Assembly: GCA_025093985.1 (NCBI GenBank)
Contig: JACAAK010000003.1
Location: 3,968,001-4,032,000 of the forward strand
Reading direction: 5' to 3'
Origin: Calvatia gigantea
Taxonomy: Eukaryota; Basidiomycota; Agaricomycetes; Agaricales; Lycoperdaceae
Length of the DNA stretch: 64,000 nucleotides
This document shows positions 58,307-64,000 of the stretch, piece by piece. The notes under the pieces are model-generated. The model searched no databases and was not told where the DNA came from. It saw only the letters and a program-made list of their open reading frames with translations. Made by a program: the position numbers and the translations under genes. Position 1 is the first letter of the stretch. The number at the start of each line of letters is the position of its first letter.

Positions 58307-61300
58307 TTATTGCATCCCACCACCATGGGGCTGCGGCGGCGCTGCGCCCGGGGGTAAACTGAACGCCGCTGAATTCCTCGAATACCTGTTCTGCTGGGGC
58401 GTTTGTGAGGTCGGTCTTCTTCCTCCGGCTCTTGACACTCTCCTGACGCCTTCAGGTCCAGGCACAGGTCCACTATCCGTCAGCCTCACCCCACCTCTAC
58501 CTCCGCCTCCTCTCTCATCACTCTCACCCATCGAATACCCAGATGCACCCTCATCGTACCCAGTAGGGCTGGTAGTCATCGGCCTAAAAGGGTCAACCGC
58601 ACTCACACCAGGATATGGTTGAGGACTGGGTGCACGACGTGTTGCTGGGCCATTATATGCCCTCGGCGCAACTGCTGGAGCGTCATAAGGCGATGCTGGC
58701 GAGAGATGCCGTTGGCTGGAGTTCGAATCATAAGAATCTGGATAGTGGTCTCCAGGAGGCGATTGAAGTACGAGTCGCTGATTCGACCCCGTGTCAGAGA
58801 GGTAGTTGTCCTCGCTCGACCTCGACATCCCAACCGTAGAAGTTGAACCCATCCCCGTTCTGTTTACAGAAAGCGGTGCAGGGAGCATAAGCAAAGCGCT
58901 ACTGTCATGTCTTGGGCGCGGCGACGTGTTATTCGACGAATCCAGAGTGCTGGTATCAAACCCAGGAGGTTGATGAGTGATGTCCGAGTTCGACGCCATC
59001 GAGTATCGGTTGCCACTACGAAACAACCAAATCATCAGAATTCGACACCTAGAGACCAAACAGGAACCGATTCACCTTTTCTCGTAATAGGAATCCCTTG
59101 ATTGCAATCCGTTCTTCCATCTCCTATCCCTCTCAAACTCGGCCCACCTCTTCATCACAATATGCGTCGAATCAAACTCCCCATCCTTATCGCCATGATC
59201 ATCACCCTTGTCCCCAGCGACCTTCCTCGTCTGTCCCCACGAGAAATCATCAAAGTGCCAAAACGCATACGCGGGTAAGATTCCGTTCCAAATCGGCAAT
59301 GAAATCAGATACACCAACATCCAACCCACATACGCAATCTTCCTCGACGTCACAACGATCAATATACCAGGTAAACCGAGCACAATCGCAAGCAGGATGA
59401 GAGGGATGGTCGTGTTAGTTCCTCCAGGTATAATCGAAATGACGATGAGGTACACCGTGAACGCGATCGCAGCCGGCAAGACGAGTGTACCCGCCAACTC
59501 CATACCCACAACAAACTGCATCGAGAAGCAGAATGTACCACACAGGTCCCTAACCAATAACAACTCCGCAAGGTTATGAATTGTCGAGTTGATCCAACGA
59601 CGGCGTTGAGAGAGGAGAACGCGGAAGGTATCCGGGACGACGGTCTTGCAAACAGCTTGTGGGCAGAACATGTTCTTTCGTTTGGGGAATGTCTTGAGCA
59701 TCAGCGTCGTAAGGTATCGATCTTCACCAAGGAGCAGAAGGTTTTTCTTGTGAAGGGTATCGACGACATTTTCCGAGTAGTGTTCCACAATGTCTGGATT
59801 GGCGAGGATAGGGACCCAGTAACCGGTATCACCCTTGGGAGCCTTGATGCGGTACATGCTGAAGCAACCAGGTAAACAGGTAACACCTCCGAACATGGAC
59901 TCGAAAGCCTTGGTCATATGGTGGGAGATATAATACTCGAAGACTAACCTCAACCATCAGCATTATACCACGTCAAAAAAACCTGCGCACTCACCCTGCA
60001 TCATAGTAACAAAAGTCTCCGCCTTATTCGCAATCTTCGTCTCGCCACAAAGTCCCATAATCTCTTCATCATGCACCATACAACTAACCATCCTCGTCAA
60101 CGAATCCGGGAACACCTTCGTATCCGCATCCACACACAAAACCAACTCATACCGATCCGGACTAACACCCGTCACCCTCCAAATCGAATTGAAAAACTCA
60201 TACTCAAACGTCGTCATCCTCTCGTCAAACATCACCTTCTGTAAAAATGCCATCAACATAATCTGACTATCGCGCTTTCCACGGTTGCCAGGCTTAGCCT
60301 CGTTCGTTTCCAACGGATTACCACACTTGGCAACGAGAACGATGGGCACGCGTTGTTGTTTTGAACGCTCGACAGTCGCGTCGTCGTAGTCATAGAACCC
60401 AGCGTAGACTTTGGCCATGTTGTGGCGTTTGTGGCCGTCCGCGATGGCGACGTAGGAATGAGGTTCGACTTCATGAGGAGAAATGACGAAATCAGCCATC
60501 ATAGATAAACAGATCTCGGGCGTCGTCAATGTGTTCCCAGCTCCCTTGACCATACCATCTGCAATAACTAGGATGAGTTTATGGCTGTTCGGGTAATCGG
60601 TCGTAGCCAACGAATCCAGGGTAGTACGAAGACCCTCAACAGATTCGGAATAAGCAGTGACCAAACAGATCGTGTGAGCAAGGGGGAAGTTGAAGGGTTC
60701 ATAATCAAGAGGTGGTTGAGGGACAACACCGACGAGAGGGAAGGGACATGGGTTATCGGCAAAGGCGCCTCCACGTACGACACCATCCGCCAACGACGTC
60801 GTGCTCCTCGACTGCCTGTAACTCGGTGAATCAGGCATAATTTTCCCACCCTTCGTTGATGTCGAGTACATCGTCGAGCGCTTCCAAGTCGTGTTGGGCG
60901 TAGAATCAATCATGCCATATGCGGTGGTTGGTCGTCCATTTCCTCCTTTAATATAATTCTCGGAAGGCGTAAAGCGCGAAGTATTCGGAAGGAATGTCTT
61001 GCGGTTATTCTTGTTGGGCCGTAAGCCATTCTTGCTCACGTTAGGTCGATATTCGCTCGGGGCCGGACGGTAAATATCATTAGACCAGTTCTCAATTTCG
61101 GCTGAGCGTTGCATGCGCTGTTCGTATGTCTCGCGAGGGAAGTTGCCCAACTTCCACGAGAAGAACCATTGGAACATGATGGCCATGACGAAACGGATGG
61201 CGACAACACCGATGATGAAGACGAGCGAGAGATATAGCACAACTTCGGATGCGACACAGCCGATGGTGTTGGTATCGATAAATCCGATGGTAATGATGTC

Positions 61301-62968
61301 TTGCAAGCAGTGGCCCATACGACGCGAATTCGTGCGCATGAAGAGCATGGTCAAATCCTTGCTGTTATAAGTACCGTTCGCCTTCTTCATGTTATCGAAA
61401 AGTGATGGATAGTTGACCTGAGCACGACTCAGCCATTGCAGGAGGTTGAGATCAAGAACAGACCTGCGTAACAAAAAAAAAAAGTCAGCTCAGATCACGG
61501 GAACTTAGGACAATTCTTTGACATACGACTCGAAGACTGCCAAATTACGGTTTGGATTTTTGACGTCATCCCACGTATAATAAACCTGACCAGAGGGGCG
61601 CAGTTGACCGACGAGTGAGCGTGCCCGGGTGGATGTGTGGCACTGGCCTCCAGACTCGTATCCGGTGATATTTGCGCCACTGTTTCCGTATTGGCTGTAG
61701 ATGTTGCAGGGGAAGTACCAATCAAGCATGTTGTTCCCACCGGAAATGCTAGAACTCGAAGACTTGGTAATCAGACCCTGGCAATTCTGGTTAACCTTCT
61801 GAAAGAGGAAGGAGGCATCGTTTCCAGCGAGATTCCAGCCACCGGTTGTAAGCGGGTTTGTTTGTCCGTTAAAGGTGGCACCAGCAGCAGGGTGCCTGAA
61901 GTTCGAGAAATCATAGCTATAACCGTGAATGACCACGGAAGAACTTCCGACGTGCTCATCATCGACTGCGCCACCGTGGAACCTATCTGCTGGAGTACCG
62001 CAAACAGACTCGGTAAAACCGAAGGTCAAGTAACCGACGCCAGCCATGAGGACAAGGATAATGCTAACAAGGCCCATCTTCTCTCGCCAGGCGCGTTGCT
62101 GCTCCGGACTGCGGAGACCTGGTGGGAGAAAATCGACATATTTAGGGAGTGCGTCATCCAAGGATCAAGGAGGATAAAACATACCACACTGTCGCATGAG
62201 GAAGGGCGGAATCCAAACAGTGATGCAGTAACAGTAGAGCATCCAGGGGCCACTTGGACCAGGGCCTTTCCAACAGCCTCTTTTTTTCTCTGGAGGAGGG
62301 GGAGGAGGTTGGCCAGCACCACTTGTAATAGATTGTGCACGCTTCCGGCGAATCGTGCCGCGTTTGAAAAGAGCTAGCCCAGACTCGTGGACATCCTCTT
62401 CACGACCTAGTAAAGACCGACCCCGTCTGAGGGTATCTCGCTGTGGAAAGTTTCCTGTAGCTAATCATCATAAGGTGCATATACGTAGCGAAAAAAGATC
62501 AACAACAGAAGTCTATAAAAAAAAAAAGGGTGAAGGGTAAACGCACTAGAAGGCATGACTTCAACCCGGCCTCCCCCCTCTTGCTCAAGCTGAGCGACAT
62601 GAGTACGATAGTGCCATTGTCGATGGCCAGGTTCAATTTTTTCACGGTCTGGACGAACAAGACTCTTTTTCCTGCCCACACGAGAGGGGTCAACATAGTC
62701 GGAGGCTTCTGGATCTCCCGCATAGGAAAGGTGCGGTTGATAAGCAGAGGGCATTGTACGCTGACGGCTGGCATCGAGAGTAGAGCTGACGGTCTCCACG
62801 TTCCATATTCTGGAAGGATACACCTGCACGGCTATCTGGATGTGCGAGGGGGGGACGGGAAGTGGTTTGTTGTTGGGAGGTGGGATCATGGTAGGGAGCC
62901 GCAGTGGATCGTGGGTTCTGTTGGAGAGACTGTGGTCTGGCCGCGCGAGGGGGACGCTGGCCGTCCAT
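58307..62968 (-). CDS. Chitin synthase, class IV (Chs3-like)
   Basis: Polymerises UDP-GlcNAc into chitin at the plasma membrane. In order: a charged N-terminal part (SEYVDPSR-like segment [40 protein letters not shown]); membrane segments ([39 protein letters not shown]); a cytochrome-b5-like region ([32 protein letters not shown]); more helices; the catalytic domain with [46 protein letters not shown] and [16 protein letters not shown]; terminal helices; and a Ser/Pro-rich tail ending GGGMQ. Introns fit in phase, including ones before [16 protein letters not shown] and VFEYYIS. Two starts compete: MIPPPNNK at 62889, in frame with the rest, or MDGQRPPR at 62968, more convincing but one base out of frame. 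Length is about 1,250-1,280 residues. Confidence 0.9.
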
Positions 62969-64000
62969 GATTAAGGGAATATGGGAATGGATGGTATACA
63001 AGGAAAGAAATAAGAGAGCGGACAGACCACTACAACACAGCAGGTCCTCTCGCTCTTGGCTTTGGCTGACAGTAAGGGGAGAACAAGAGTAGGCAGTCAC
63101 AGCGCCCGCATAACTGTCACCCTCCCCGTCACACACGCACACCTCGTTGCTTCCACTCTTCCCGGCCCTCCTCCTGTGAGGAGGCTCAAAAAATTAAATT
63201 CCACGCACCCTACACTCTTCATCGATTCATCTGACGCTCCAACACTTTCGGTCCTGGGTTTGGGGTGGAGAAGCCTTATTCCAAATGAGATCAGCTACGA
63301 GTGGATAGACTGTGACCATCATCCACCAAATACGTTCACCAGCACTAGCTATCACTAGCTATCATAGACCATCATTCACCCACATGCACCCCCTCCCAGT
63401 GTGACCATCCTCCATATAGCTTGTACTATTCTCATGCTTCTTGGCAGTGCCTCCTCGCACGTTCCGTAAACGACCCGTCCACCATCCAGCTTTAGTCCTT
63501 ACCGATGTCCCGAACAGACAGCATCAGTCCGCATGAAGCTATGCACCGCTTACCTCTCTCCCGTTGGCGGGCCCTCGTTGGCCGTTTCTTTTTTTGAGCT
63601 CTTCGTTCCGCTTAGTCTGTTGCCATGCCTCCTTTCATCAAGATTACATTTCGCGTGCGTCATTACTGTGACGGTGATACTGACAACTGCATGACAAAAG
63701 TGGCGTATACTCTGGCTCCTCCTAAAATCTGAATCCTGCGTAGTCCCCTAACTTCACTACTAAACCCCTCCACAAATTGTCTGGCTCTCGTCGAACTTAA
63801 AAAGCCAAGAAATCAATCAATCAATCAATCAATGGGACCCCTCTCCTTGAGTCAAGTCAGCCTACTTCTCAAGTCCCTAACCTCCGGCCTTGCGAGGTTG
63901 TGAACGATTTGAGAATCGTAGCCAAGCACCCCTGATCTGACATGTTACACTAAGTTATGTAGGAGGAAAGATTTCTATCCACATTTAGCCCCACCAGAGT
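62969..64000. other. Intergenic; chitin synthase promoter, no further gene seen
   Basis: Upstream region of the chitin synthase gene. Short plus-strand frames occur without family likeness. Confidence 0.5.
63811..63832 (+). repeat. AATC microsatellite
   Basis: About five and a half copies of AATC in a row. Confidence 0.9.

Noticed and set aside
59098..60909. Several overlapping frames on both strands within the chitin synthase gene
   Set aside because: Shadows of the conserved coding frame on the minus strand.
1..64000. CRISPR arrays, tRNA or rRNA genes, and a polyketide, NRPS or terpene cluster
   Set aside because: No such repeats, cloverleaf or signature domains were seen on reading either strand, though a computed search would be more sensitive for tRNAs.

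Overview
The window reads as nuclear DNA of a filamentous basidiomycete, most likely a mushroom-forming agaricomycete. Genes are dense and split by many introns of about 50-60 nt with GTRNGT donors and CTRAY branch points. The families fit: a class IV chitin synthase, a divergent G-alpha, a Whi2-like BTB protein, a DASH subunit, secreted carbohydrate-active enzymes, and DM9 and VWA domain proteins. I saw no rRNA, tRNA or CRISPR. Exon structures were worked out by hand from reading frames, splice consensus and family conservation, so they are models and not measured transcripts.

Left part (1-25 kb). A gene-poor start is followed by an F-box-like gene (2.4-3.7 kb). Then comes an array of five minus-strand paralogues, here called A to E (5.2-6.9, 7.9-9.2, 11.9-13.1, 15.3-17.8 and 19.4-24.7 kb). 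Each has a Ser/Thr/Pro-rich or low-complexity outer part, one membrane helix and a cytosolic tail. Two kinds of helix module and two kinds of tail are combined in all four ways. B is a pseudogene, C lacks its 5' part, and D and E each carry a one-base frame break. The DNA between them is also duplicated. An unrecognised plus-strand gene (18.1-19.2 kb) sits between D and E.

Middle part (26-44 kb). Housekeeping and metabolic genes: divergent G-alpha, RidA/Mmf1-type deaminase, proteasome alpha-5, inositol monophosphatase and an MFS sugar transporter. They are followed by a carbohydrate-active block: a large secreted DUF5695-like protein, a decayed GH51 arabinofuranosidase, and a CE16-type esterase.

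44.6-51.1 kb. A recent rearrangement around the DASH subunit gene ASK1. The promoter and first exon are duplicated, and between the copies lies a dead Tc1-type transposon whose transposase reading frame contains a 501-bp piece of ASK1. Next, on the minus strand, is a 12-exon gene joining DM9 repeats to a VWA domain.

Right part (52.9-64 kb). Three minus-strand genes: a Lys/Ser/Asp-rich protein of unknown role, a Whi2-like protein, and a class IV chitin synthase. The wall-synthesis gene and the membrane-protein array both concern the cell surface, but nothing in the sequence shows that they act together.
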